64,000 nucleotides of DNA, from assembly GCA_964602595.1 (NCBI GenBank), contig CAZRRO010000017.1:85341-149340 (forward strand). Direction: 5' to 3'. Made by a program: the position numbers and the translations under genes. The notes under the pieces were generated by a model. It saw only the letters and a list, made by a program, of their open reading frames with translations. It had not been told where the DNA came from and made no database searches. Below are positions 51,228-59,766 of the stretch, one piece after another. Every line of letters starts with the position of its first letter. Positions within the stretch are counted from its first letter, which is position 1. The stretch is from CAIWAH01 sp964602595. GTDB taxonomy: Bacteria > Verrucomicrobiota > Verrucomicrobiia > Limisphaerales > UBA9464.

Positions 51228-52462
51228 GGGGCGGATGAAAAATGGGGAAATTGCCCAAGCGCGGATTGAAGGAGCAATTGGGCGCGGAGCCGCTCACGGC
51301 TGGCGCCGACCTGGCCCAATTCGAGGCGCAACCGTTGGTCCCGCGCCCGGGCAAGGTCGGCGAAGCCTGCCTGCCCCTGGTCCCGGAGCCGGAGCACTTC
51401 CGCCTCCAGCGACCGGGCCGCCGGTAGCAACACCTCGGCGAACTCCCGTTCGGTCGCAACGGACAGGGCCAATTGTTGCCGGGCACCGTCCAACTCCGTC
51501 CCAAACCGGGCGAAGAGGGCGTCTCGTTCCAGCGCGCGGCGCTCGGCCGCAGCGGTTGCTTCGGCAATGCGCCCCTGGTTTCGGTTCCAGAAGGGCAACG
51601 GGAGCGACAGTCGGAGCCCGACAAAGTTGTCGCTTTGGCGGCCGGCAGGCAGGTCTTCCGCGCGCTGCATTTCGCTGACCAATCCCACGCCGACGTCCGA
51701 CCAACGCTCCGCCCGCGCCAGTTCCCGGGCGCGCCGGGCGACCTCGGCCTGGGCGTTAGCCAAGCCAAGCTCGGGCCGGGAATCGGGACTACCCGAGGCG
51801 ACCGGCAGCTCGGACGGCGGTGGGGGGAAACCGCCCGTGAAATCCAAGGCTCCGTCGGCCGTCACGCCGAGTTGGGGACGCAGCGTGGTGTCGACGGAAG
51901 CCCGCTCGCGGTCCAGTTGCCGCAGCGAAAGCCGAAGCTGGGCGGAGTCCAGGTCCAGCTGCTGCGCGTCAATCCGCGAGACTTCCCCCCGCGCCGCGGC
52001 GGCCCGGGTAGCCTCGGCAAGTTCAGTGGCGACCCGGAGTTGCCGCTCGCGCGCCTGGCGTTGCGCGTCGAGGGCAAGCCAGTCGGCAATGGCCAATGCA
52101 ACCTGCGAAGCGAGTTGCTGTTCGGCCGTGCGCACCTCAGCCGCGGCGGCGGCCAAACCGGCGGCGGTCACGGCCCGCTCCCGCCGCAGCCGGGCGGTCA
52201 GCGGAAACCGTTGGGTGACGCCTAGGGCCAGGACTCCCTCCCGCCCGTTGAGGTTGGGCCGGACCTCCGTCTCCAGCTCGGGATTGCTGAGGCGGCCACT
52301 CTGTTCGTGGCGGGCGGCGGCCTCTGCTACCAGCAGACGGGCAGCGGCGAGATCGCGATTGGTTACCAGCGCGTAGCGTATCGCATCGTCAGGCGCGAAA
52401 GTAGCGGCCGTCAGCGGCTGGAGGACGGCCAGCAGGACCGGCAAGAATAGGACAAATTTCAC
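51224..52462 (-). CDS. TolC-family outer membrane efflux protein (CzcC-like)
   Basis: 412 residues. A signal peptide (KFVLFLPVLLAVLQPLTAATF) is followed by two TolC-type helical halves. Pattern blocks are DDAIRYALVTNRDLAAARLLV, HEQSGRLSNPELETEVRPN, VAPFWNRNQGRI-like FVGLRLSLPLPFWNRNQGRI and the end EVLRLRDQGQAGFADLARARDQRL. It forms the outer-membrane channel of the metal efflux pump. It overlaps the adaptor gene by ATGA and lies 93 bases after the small His/Cys-rich gene. Confidence 0.9.
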   Translation of the reverse strand: MKFVLFLPVLLAVLQPLTAATFAPDDAIRYALVTNRDLAAARLLVAEAAARHEQSGRLSNPELETEVRPNLNGREGVLALGVTQRFPLTARLRRERAVTAAGLAAAAAEVRTAEQQLASQVALAIADWLALDAQRQARERQLRVATELAEATRAAAARGEVSRIDAQQLDLDSAQLRLSLRQLDRERASVDTTLRPQLGVTADGALDFTGGFPPPPSELPVASGSPDSRPELGLANAQAEVARRARELARAERWSDVGVGLVSEMQRAEDLPAGRQSDNFVGLRLSLPLPFWNRNQGRIAEATAAAERRALERDALFARFGTELDGARQQLALSVATEREFAEVLLPAARSLEAEVLRLRDQGQAGFADLARARDQRLRLELGQVGASRERLRAQLLLQSALGQFPHFSSAP

Positions 52463-52555
52463 GGGCGTTCAGATTTGAGCGGGGTCCCAGCAAGACGGGA
52501 CAACGGCGGAGGGGATCTGCGGTCCGACGAAGGCGGTCGCCGGAACCAGATCGGC

Positions 52556-53005
52556 TCAAATCAACAGGACGGACGTGAGGAAATGCCGCTTTGGTGGCGG
52601 ACTCGCGGAAATCTCCGGCAAGATTCGCAGAAACGTGAGGGCGAGCGGGAAAATGATGCGCTTCACCACGGGCGCAGCCACGAGCCCTTCCGGAGTTCCA
52701 ACTCCCGACATGGCCGTGCCGCCGTGATTCCAGTCCACGTCCGCATGCACCGCGGAGTGTTGGTGGGAATGGTCCGCCCCGCCCGACCGATGGTCGGTGT
52801 CGGAGTCACAACCGTCTTCGTGGTGGTGGCCCGGGTGGCAGTCGTCCAAGTGGCAGTCGGGCGTCGCCACGAGGCGGAGCACCGGACCGCAGTCACAGCG
52901 GTAACCAGTAACCGTGCCCAACGCCGAAGTCGCACCCACTGCGAGGAGCAGCAGTCCGGCAAGGAGGCGTTGGAACCAAGTGGGCACCGGCACGAGAGAG
53001 CACAT
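52556..53005 (-). CDS. His/Cys-rich secreted protein, first gene of the efflux operon
   Basis: 149 residues. An N-terminal signal or anchor (RLLAGLLLLAVGATSALG) is followed by YRCDCGPVLRL, DCHLDDCHPGHHHEDGC and a region rich in Asp/His (DHRSGGADHSHQHSAVHADVDWNH), then a second hydrophobic segment (VKRIIFPLALTFLRIL). The composition suggests binding of soft or borderline metals in the periplasm. ATG at 53005; a TTG six codons upstream opens the frame. Related short His-rich proteins often precede CzcCBA genes; exact function unknown. Confidence 0.65.
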   Translation of the reverse strand: MCSLVPVPTWFQRLLAGLLLLAVGATSALGTVTGYRCDCGPVLRLVATPDCHLDDCHPGHHHEDGCDSDTDHRSGGADHSHQHSAVHADVDWNHGGTAMSGVGTPEGLVAAPVVKRIIFPLALTFLRILPEISASPPPKRHFLTSVLLI

Positions 53006-53059
53006 CGGCGTCCGGGTGTTCAACCTTTAGTTTGAGCCGGGGAACGGCGGCAGCAGTCA

Positions 53060-54049
53060 ATGAATCGGACCGCTTCCGCCTTTCCTCTCGGGCCGCGGCG
53101 GGCAACCTGCCAGCGTTTGAGCCACCAGCCCGACAACATCTTTGCCGGAACGCAGATTGTATCCAGGGTCGAGATCCGCGGCCCGAACCATTCGCTCGTT
53201 CACCCGCGGGGCGCCGTTGGCATCGTCACCCGGACGCCCGCCGTGCCCGGCGAGAAGTTCCTCATCCGCTTCCCTGATGGCTTCGAAGCCTCGCTCACCC
53301 ATGACCAACTGGAGGTGCTCAAGCACTTCAAGGACCGCCTCGGCCCTGTTGGCGCTGCCGAGGCTCCTCCGGGCTTCGACCTCGAGCCTTTCGTCATATA
53401 CCGCTGCATCGTCGGTTCCCGCGCCTACGGCCTCGACACCGACGCCTCCGACACCGACCGCCGCGGCATCTACCTCGCGCCGGCCGATCTCCAGTGGTCG
53501 CTCTTTGGTGCGCCCGAACAGTTCGAGGACAACGCTGCGCAGAGCTGTTACTGGGAACTCCAGAAGTTCCTCATCATGGCGCTCAAGGCGAACCCCAATG
53601 TCCTTGAATGCCTCTGGTCGCCGCTCACCGAGAAGGTCAACCCGCTGGGCGAGGAGTTGCTGGCGCAGCGGAGCGGCTTCCTGAGCCAAATGATCTTCCA
53701 GACGTTCAACGGCTACGCCCTGAGCCAGTTCAAGAAGATCGAGCAGGATCGCCGCAACCATGGCGAAGTCCGCTGGAAACACGCCATGCACCTCCTGCGC
53801 CTGCTGCTGACCGGCGCCGCCACCCTGCGCGAAGGCTGGGTTCCCGTGCGGGTGGAAGCCCACCGGGAACGCCTGCTCGCCATCAAGCGCGGCGAAGCAG
53901 AATGGCTGGAGGTGGATGCCTGGCGCCAACAACTCCACCGCGATTTCGAACGGGCGTTGGCCGAAACCCAGCTCCCCGAACGGCCAGACTACGAGGCAGC
54001 CAACCGGTTTCTGGTTAAGGCTCGAAGGTGCGCCGTGGAGGCCCGCTGA
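53060..54049 (+). CDS. RlaP-type nucleotidyltransferase with an N-terminal extension domain
   Basis: 329 residues. The catalytic motif GSRAYGLDTDASDTDRRG is complete (Gly119, Ser120, Asp131, Asp133), followed by the family blocks ELQKFLIMALKANPNVLECLWSP and RWKHAMHLLRLLLTGAATL. Residues 1-95 form a separate beta-rich domain (AVGIVTRTP, GEKFLIRFPDGFEASLTHDQLEVL), SH3-like in look, that the family member at 16418 lacks. Such enzymes are thought to add nucleotides to RNA ends in repair systems. It is divergent from the metal efflux operon (54 bases apart). No RNA ligase neighbour was found. It is likely the catalytically intact copy of the two. Confidence 0.82.
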   Translation: MNRTASAFPLGPRRATCQRLSHQPDNIFAGTQIVSRVEIRGPNHSLVHPRGAVGIVTRTPAVPGEKFLIRFPDGFEASLTHDQLEVLKHFKDRLGPVGAAEAPPGFDLEPFVIYRCIVGSRAYGLDTDASDTDRRGIYLAPADLQWSLFGAPEQFEDNAAQSCYWELQKFLIMALKANPNVLECLWSPLTEKVNPLGEELLAQRSGFLSQMIFQTFNGYALSQFKKIEQDRRNHGEVRWKHAMHLLRLLLTGAATLREGWVPVRVEAHRERLLAIKRGEAEWLEVDAWRQQLHRDFERALAETQLPERPDYEAANRFLVKARRCAVEAR

Positions 54050-54264
54050 GCGTCCAATGTCGGGGCCGCCCATGTTTGCCGCGACGTGGCGCGCCACTTC
54101 CGTGTGCTGCCAAACCGATCAAGTCCGTTTCATCGCCAATGGCGATGCGGTTGGGGCAGCTACCGAAGCGGTCCCTGGAGCGATGTTCGATATTCACCGG
54201 CACAGTGCACTCGGTTGAGGATCACCCACGCGCCCACGAACCCGTCGTCGCCCAGACTGAGGTG

Positions 54265-55422
54265 TCAGGCTGGTCGAACTCCTAGCAGTCGCGCGCGCGC
54301 CGCCCGCACCCGCGCCACCGCCTCTTCGACCGAGGCGCCGGTGGCCGTAAGGTGTCCCATCTTCCGTCCTTTGCGGGGTTCAGCCTTGCCGTAGAGGTGC
54401 AGCTTCACCAGCGGATCGCCGAGCACTCCGGCCCAATCCGGCGTGCCGCCGGCGGCGAACCATACGTCCCCCAAGAGATTGCACATCGCCGTTGGCCGAC
54501 GCAGTTCGGTTGAGCCCAGCGGCAAGCCACAGACCGCGCGCAATTGCTGCTCAAACTGGCTCGTCACGCATCCGTCAATCGTCAGGTGACCGGAGTTGTG
54601 GGTGCGCGGCGCCAACTCGTTCACGAGCAGCCGGCCATCCCGGGTTACGAACAGCTCGACGGTCAGCAAGCCCACGACTTGGAGCGCCTCCAAAATTCCC
54701 CGCGCCAGCTCCTTCGCCTGCGTTTCCAAGGCCGGTGCCACGGCGGCCGGGGCAAAGGTCACGTCGAGGATGTGGTTCGCATGGGCGTTCTCGAACACCG
54801 GGAAGGCCGCAAACTCGCCGTCGAGCGTGCGGGCCGCCACCACGCTGACTTCCTTTTCAAAGTCCACGAACGCTTCGTAGATCCCCTCGGCCCCATTCAA
54901 GTTGATGAAGGCCGCCGGCAGGTCCGAAACCGTCCGAAGCTTCTGCTGTCCCTTGCCATCGTAACCAAAACTGGCGGTCTTCAGCACCGCGGGCAAGCCG
55001 AGGTCGCGGGCGGCAGCCTCCAAGTCGGCCAGCGATTGGATGCGCCGGAACGGGGTCACCGGGAAGCCGCGTTCGCTCAGGAAAGTCTTCTCACGCAACC
55101 GATGCTGCGTTACGTGGAGCACCTCGCCGTCGGGCCGCACGGGAACGACTTCCGAGCAGGCGCGGCTGGTGGGGCTGGGCACGTTCTCAAATTCGAACGT
55201 CACCACGCTCACGCCCCGGGCGAACTCGCGCACCCGGTCGAGGTCCTCGTAAGGCGCGACGAATTCGACATCCCCGACCTGCCCCGCCGGGGTGTCGGAA
55301 TCGGGCGAATAAACATGCACACGATAGCCGAGCCGACGCGCCGCGATGGTAAACATTCGGCCAAGTTGTCCGCTGCCCAGCACGCCAAGCGTGGCGCCGG
55401 GAAGAATGGGTCCTGCTGCCAT
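54265..55422 (-). CDS. purK: N5-carboxyaminoimidazole ribonucleotide synthase
   Basis: 385 residues of the ATP-grasp fold. The start GATLGVLGSGQLGRMFTIAARRLGYRVHVY, the VVTFEFENV block, PAVLKTASFGYDGKGQQKL for ATP binding, and ELAPRTHNSGHLTIDG for Mg binding match PurK. It makes N5-CAIR from AIR, ATP and bicarbonate. ATG at 55422 begins right at the domain. purE is not visible in the window. It is divergent from the Tat-exported TIM-barrel gene. Confidence 0.95.
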   Translation of the reverse strand: MAAGPILPGATLGVLGSGQLGRMFTIAARRLGYRVHVYSPDSDTPAGQVGDVEFVAPYEDLDRVREFARGVSVVTFEFENVPSPTSRACSEVVPVRPDGEVLHVTQHRLREKTFLSERGFPVTPFRRIQSLADLEAAARDLGLPAVLKTASFGYDGKGQQKLRTVSDLPAAFINLNGAEGIYEAFVDFEKEVSVVAARTLDGEFAAFPVFENAHANHILDVTFAPAAVAPALETQAKELARGILEALQVVGLLTVELFVTRDGRLLVNELAPRTHNSGHLTIDGCVTSQFEQQLRAVCGLPLGSTELRRPTAMCNLLGDVWFAAGGTPDWAGVLGDPLVKLHLYGKAEPRKGRKMGHLTATGASVEEAVARVRAARARLLGVRPA

Positions 55423-55516
55423 TGAAAGCGCGGAGTCTGGGCAGCAATCCGGGGCGGTGGCAATGGCCACGTCGGCTCGCTTGCCGCCGACCGGCGGGTG
55501 TGACTCCATTGACGCC

Positions 55517-56422
55517 ATGAACCGCCGCCAATTTCTCCGGAGTGCCGCCGCCGTGGCGGTTACCGGTCCCGCGCTCGCAGCCGATGCCAAATACGTGCCA
55601 CCGGTCCTGACACCGCCGCTGGTCGGTTCGCAGCTCTACGGCTGGGGCCAGTATTACCAACGCGCAGGCAAGGATCTCGACGACCACCTCGACGAGGTTC
55701 TGTCCGCCCTGCGCGACGCCGGCTACGACTACGCGGAAGGCTCGCTCGACACTGCCAATCCGGAAAACAACGCCAAGTTCGCCGAGCGACTGAAGAAGAA
55801 GGGGCTTAAGCCGGTGAGCCTCTACACGGGCGGTGCCATGCACATCCTCGGGGTGGCCAGCCAAACGGCCGAACGGATCGCGGCGGCCGCCAAGGAAGCA
55901 GCGAAGTCCGGTTTCGGCATCGTCAATTTCAACCCCGACCCGATCGGCCGGAACAAGACGGACGCCGAATTGGCAATCCAGGCCGAAGCCCTCCGTGAAC
56001 TCGGCGTGGAAATGGAGAAGATCGGGGTTCGCCTCGGCCTGCATCACCACACGCCGGAACTCGCCAACCGCGCGAAGGAGTTCCACCACAACTTCAAGGA
56101 ATGCCCGGCCCACCAAGTCGGCTTCTGTTACGATGTTCACTGGGTGTTCCGCGGTGGCATCACGCCGGCCGACTGCCTCCGGCAATACGCCGACCGGGTC
56201 GTTTCGTGGCATCTGCGCCAAAGCCGGGAGAAAATCTGGTGGGAGGACCTCGATACGGGCGATATCGACTACGCTGCCATCGCCAACGTCGTGCGCGAAA
56301 AACGTCTGCCGCGGTTTTTCACCGTGGAACTGGCGTTGGAAGGCGGCACCAAGGTCACCCGCGACGCCGTGGCCAACCACGCCCGCAGCCGCGAATTCGT
56401 GAAGCGGGTATTAGGAACGTGA
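55517..56422 (+). CDS. Tat-exported sugar phosphate isomerase/epimerase-like TIM barrel
   Basis: 301 residues. The N-terminus NRRQFLRSAAAVAVTGPALA is a twin-arginine signal. The barrel has GSQLYGWGQYYQ, LYTGGAMHILG, MEKIGVRLGLHHHTPEL, VGFCYDVHWVF and FFTVELALEGG, the AP-endonuclease-2/xylose isomerase-like fold with His and Glu/Asp metal ligands. Members act as isomerases, epimerases or dehydratases of sugars or inositols. The gene may be co-transcribed with the xylose isomerase-like gene 107 bases downstream. ATG at 55517; upstream open sequence is antisense to purK. Confidence 0.85.
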   Translation: MNRRQFLRSAAAVAVTGPALAADAKYVPPVLTPPLVGSQLYGWGQYYQRAGKDLDDHLDEVLSALRDAGYDYAEGSLDTANPENNAKFAERLKKKGLKPVSLYTGGAMHILGVASQTAERIAAAAKEAAKSGFGIVNFNPDPIGRNKTDAELAIQAEALRELGVEMEKIGVRLGLHHHTPELANRAKEFHHNFKECPAHQVGFCYDVHWVFRGGITPADCLRQYADRVVSWHLRQSREKIWWEDLDTGDIDYAAIANVVREKRLPRFFTVELALEGGTKVTRDAVANHARSREFVKRVLGT

Positions 56423-56529
56423 CGGCGCTTCGACCGCTTCTTTCCACAGACAAACTGAGCCGGACGCCAAAGCGCATTTTCCCCTCCCCTTCCCCGCCGC
56501 TCCGCGCCTAGCCTCACCGCACCGTTTTT

Positions 56530-57564
56530 ATGGCCAAATCCCAATATCGTTTCTGCGTCGGTCCCTGGAACTTCAGCGAAGGCGGCGATCCTTATGGTCC
56601 GACGACCCGGTCCGCCCAGACGTTTGACTGGAAGCTCGACGCCCTGAAGAAGCTCGGCTTCGACGGGATGATGTTCCACGACGACGATGCCGTGCCGAAC
56701 ATCGACTCGAAGTCCGCCGCGCAGGTCCTCAAGGAGGCCAAGGAACTGAAGAAACGCCTCGACGGCGAAGGCATCGTTGCAGAGATGGTCGCGCCCCGCC
56801 TGTGGTTCGCGCCGCAAACCGTAGATGGCGGCTACACTTCCAACTCCAAGAAGGACCGCCAATACGCCATCGACCGCTCAAAGCAGACCATCGACATCGC
56901 GCGGGTGCTCGGCACCGATCTGATCGTCCTTTGGCTGGCCCGGGAAGGCACCTACGTCCGCGACTCCAAGTCGGGCGCCCGCTCAACCGAACTGCTCGTC
57001 GAAGCCCTCGACGCAATGCTCGCCCACGACAAGAAGGCGCGCCTGTGCATCGAACCCAAGCCGAACGAACCGATGGACCACGCCTATATTCCGACCATCG
57101 GGCATGCGTTGGCCATCGCCTCGCTGACCCGCGATCCGAAACGCGTCGGTGCCCTGATTGAATCCGCCCACGCGATCCTTGCCGGCCTGGATCCGGCCGA
57201 CGAAATCGATTTCGTGATGAGCTTCGGCAAGCTTTGGTCCCTGCACCTGAACGACCAGAACGGGCTCAAGTTCGACCAGGACAAGCCGTTCGGCTCGTCG
57301 AACCTGCGCGTCGCCTTCAACCAGGTCCGCGCCCTCGAACGAAATGGCTACGGCAAGAAGGGTGAATTCGTCTGCTTCGACGTGCATCCGTTCCGCACCA
57401 CGCGGGAAGAACACTTCCTCAAGCACCTCGACAATTCCCGGAAAACGTTCCTGAAGCTCGTCGACAAGGCCCGCTCCTATCCCACCAAAAAAGCCGACGC
57501 CTTGATTGCCGACCGCAATTACCAGGACCTCGACCAACTGGTGATTGAGCACCTGCTGGGCTAA
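56530..57564 (+). CDS. Xylose isomerase-like TIM-barrel protein
   Basis: 344 residues. It begins KSQYRFCVGPWNFSEGGDP, then FDGMMFHDDDAV. RLCIEPKPNEP and WSLHLNDQNGLKFDQDKPFG supply the Glu, His and Asp metal ligands of the xylose isomerase fold. It is shorter than classic XylA and lacks its usual N-terminal signature, so I avoid the xylA symbol; it resembles the TIM-barrel sugar isomerases annotated as xylose isomerase in PVC genomes. Cytoplasmic. A strong terminator follows at 57590. Confidence 0.83.
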   Translation: MAKSQYRFCVGPWNFSEGGDPYGPTTRSAQTFDWKLDALKKLGFDGMMFHDDDAVPNIDSKSAAQVLKEAKELKKRLDGEGIVAEMVAPRLWFAPQTVDGGYTSNSKKDRQYAIDRSKQTIDIARVLGTDLIVLWLAREGTYVRDSKSGARSTELLVEALDAMLAHDKKARLCIEPKPNEPMDHAYIPTIGHALAIASLTRDPKRVGALIESAHAILAGLDPADEIDFVMSFGKLWSLHLNDQNGLKFDQDKPFGSSNLRVAFNQVRALERNGYGKKGEFVCFDVHPFRTTREEHFLKHLDNSRKTFLKLVDKARSYPTKKADALIADRNYQDLDQLVIEHLLG

Positions 57565-57589
57565 ACACCCTCAACTCCGGTTTTCGAGC

Positions 57590-57619
57590 GCGCAGCCCAC
57601 CAACCGGGCTGCGCTTTTT
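57590..57619 (+). terminator. Rho-independent terminator
   Basis: A perfect 9-bp stem (57590-57598 with 57606-57614) is followed by TTTTT, 25 bases after the xylose isomerase-like stop. Confidence 0.85.
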
Positions 57620-57627
57620 CATTGGCA

Positions 57628-58836
57628 TCAGCGGATAGGCAAGGCAACCCACCTGACCTTGTCCCGCCCGATGAACATTCCGTCCGCCAAAGCGAAGGCG
57701 GCCCGGTTGGCGCCCAATACCTGGGCACGGCTACTCGGCTTGAATCCGGAGGCCGTGGCCGGCGCGACCACCAGTTCGCCGGTTTCGCGCAGGATCACCA
57801 TTTGTTCACCGGCAATTACGACGGTTCCGGCGCCGAAGCCGTCTTCGCTCCAGTGGACCTTGCCAGTGTTCCAATTGACGCAACGTAGGGTCGGACGCTG
57901 CTCCTGCCGGCCGTGGAATCCGAACAGCAGGTCGCCGCGGCGAACCGGCGTTGCGTAGTGGGCCGAAATCGCGTCGTCGCCGGACCAGATCTCCCGCGGT
58001 TTCTCGCCGGAACAATCCAGCAGGATCGCGCCGACGCCATAGCTGGAGGTGAGCAAGACCTCGTCACCCCGGATCACTGGACTCGCCGCATTCACCGACG
58101 CGCTCATCCGGGCGCGCCAAGGGAAACTGAACCGCTCCCGACCGGAGACCAGTTCAACGCAAACCAGACCTTCGCGGGTGAAGAACACGCCGCTTGGTTT
58201 TCCCCCGAGGGCCGCGGATACCGGCGAAGCATACCCCGCTTCGTGATCGGTTAGCTGCCACCGGATTTGGCCTGAATCCGCGGCCAAGGCCACGACGCCA
58301 GCGCCACTTGGACCGCCGATATTCATCAAGACCACCTCGCCGGCAACGAGAGGCGAACAGGCAAAACCGAAGAAGCCCTTCCCGGCTCCTGTCCGCTTTC
58401 GGGCGTCGAACTGCCATACTAGCTCTCCGCTATCCACCTTGCGGGCAGCCAGTGGCCCATGAGCACCAAACGTAAACACCCGGCCACCGGCAACGGCCGG
58501 AACCGCGCGGGGGCCGTTGTCGAAACCGAAATCGTCTTCGTAGTCAGTTGGCTGTGGCTTCTCCCAGTGAATCTTGCCGGTCTTAGCGTCGACGCAGGTC
58601 AGGACTTCGTCGTCCATGCGGCGATGAAACAGGAAGGCCCGCCCTTCGCTGATCACCGGTCCGGCAAATCCCGCTCCGGCGGGCAGACTCCACGCCGGAC
58701 GAGGCTCGGACGACAACGGCGCGACGGCCTCTGGAGTAGTGCCATCCCGGTTTGGACCCAGGAAATGCGGCCACCCGGCCGCCGAGGCGAAGAAGCCAAC
58801 CGCTGTTCCAGTTAGGAGGAACAAAAACGGGCGCAT
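57628..58836 (-). CDS. Secreted PQQ-type beta-propeller protein, TonB operon
   Basis: 402 residues. A signal peptide (PFLFLLTGTAVGFFASAA) is followed by GWPHFLGPNRDGTTPEAV, the common PVC propeller start. Blades include GKIHWEKPQPT, SGELVWQFDAR, SGQIRWQLTD and GKVHWSEDGF. It ends the minus-strand TonB/ExbB/ExbD operon, 22 bases after the second ExbD stop. Its role with the TonB system is unknown; a periplasmic scaffold or enzyme is plausible. Confidence 0.85.
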   Translation of the reverse strand: MRPFLFLLTGTAVGFFASAAGWPHFLGPNRDGTTPEAVAPLSSEPRPAWSLPAGAGFAGPVISEGRAFLFHRRMDDEVLTCVDAKTGKIHWEKPQPTDYEDDFGFDNGPRAVPAVAGGRVFTFGAHGPLAARKVDSGELVWQFDARKRTGAGKGFFGFACSPLVAGEVVLMNIGGPSGAGVVALAADSGQIRWQLTDHEAGYASPVSAALGGKPSGVFFTREGLVCVELVSGRERFSFPWRARMSASVNAASPVIRGDEVLLTSSYGVGAILLDCSGEKPREIWSGDDAISAHYATPVRRGDLLFGFHGRQEQRPTLRCVNWNTGKVHWSEDGFGAGTVVIAGEQMVILRETGELVVAPATASGFKPSSRAQVLGANRAAFALADGMFIGRDKVRWVALPIR

Positions 58837-58858
58837 GACGAATCGCCCTCGGCCAAGG

Positions 58859-59284
58859 CTACTTGACCGCGCCGTCCTTGGGCGGGTCGATGTTGAACGA
58901 CACCTTGGAGATGCCTAGTGATTTGATCGAATCCAACACGGTGACCGTCCGCCCATAGGCCGTGCCATGGTCGGGCTTCAGGTAGACGGGCAAGTTGGTG
59001 TTCGCCTCGTAGCGTTTCTTAACCAAGTCCTCCAACTCCAGCAAGGTAACGGGTTTGCCTTCGACCTTGAGGTCGCCGGTCTTCGCGATGTCCACCGTGA
59101 CGATGTCGGGCTTCTTGTCGGACTTGGCGGCTACGGAACTGGGCAAATCCATCTTGAGCGTCTTCAGCTTCTGCATGGAGAGGCTGACCATCATGAACGC
59201 CGCCAGCAGGAAGAACATCACGTCGATCAAAGGGATGATCTCGATGCGGGCCTTCTTGCGTTTGACCGGGGAACCCAGATGCAT
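58859..59284 (-). CDS. ExbD/TolR-family proton channel subunit (copy 2)
   Basis: 141 residues. The membrane helix with RIEIIPLIDVMFFLLAAFMM carries the conserved proton-relay Asp. A periplasmic domain follows with VTVDIAKTGDLKVEGKPVTL and HGTAYGRTVTVLDSIKSLG. It energises TonB-dependent transport with ExbB. It is very similar to the preceding ExbD (59305) around the helix. Together with ExbB and TonB it forms an operon. Confidence 0.9.
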   Translation of the reverse strand: MHLGSPVKRKKARIEIIPLIDVMFFLLAAFMMVSLSMQKLKTLKMDLPSSVAAKSDKKPDIVTVDIAKTGDLKVEGKPVTLLELEDLVKKRYEANTNLPVYLKPDHGTAYGRTVTVLDSIKSLGISKVSFNIDPPKDGAVK

Positions 59285-59304
59285 GGTGAAAGTCGGTTCG
59301 AGGG

Positions 59305-59763
59305 TTATTTGCCCTTGGCTCCCGTCACGGAAAACGACACGCGTTGAAATCCCGCCGTGCGGATGTGAAACAGGGCCCGATTGACGTCGCCTTGGGCTGT
59401 TTCTCGGTCCGCGCTTACGAACACGGGATTGTTGGTGCTCCGCTTGTAGGCCGCGGCCAGCATCTCGTCGAGACGGTCCAAGGGAATGTTAGTTTTCCCG
59501 ATCGAAATTTGCCCTTGGCGATCCACGGCGACATTGATCGCGTCCGGCTTGAAGTCGCTGCTGGCGTTGACCGTGACCGGCAGGTCCATCTTGGGGGTCT
59601 TCAGCTTCTGCATGGAGAGGCTGACCATCATGAAGGCCGCCAGCAGGAAGAACATCACGTCGATCAAAGGAATGATCTCAATCCGGGCCCGGCGCTGCGG
59701 GACCGGTGAACCGAACTTGCTCTTGCGAGTGGGTTGCGCGCCACCCCCGCCGCCGCCAGCCAT
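59305..59763 (-). CDS. ExbD/TolR-family proton channel subunit (copy 1)
   Basis: 152 residues. A Gly-rich start (AGGGGGGAQPTRKS) precedes RIEIIPLIDVMFFLLAAFMM, the transmembrane helix with the proton-relay Asp, and a periplasmic domain (INVAVDRQGQISIGKTNIPL). Compared with copy 2 the DNA around the helix is almost identical, which suggests duplication or gene conversion. It begins 3 bases after the ExbB-like stop, so translation is probably coupled. Confidence 0.9.
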   Translation of the reverse strand: MAGGGGGGAQPTRKSKFGSPVPQRRARIEIIPLIDVMFFLLAAFMMVSLSMQKLKTPKMDLPVTVNASSDFKPDAINVAVDRQGQISIGKTNIPLDRLDEMLAAAYKRSTNNPVFVSADRETAQGDVNRALFHIRTAGFQRVSFSVTGAKGK

Positions 59764-59766
59764 AGG

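Noticed and set aside
54050..54264. Possible small gene between the second RlaP gene and purK
   Set aside because: Short frames only, with no recognisable motif or start; left as intergenic.
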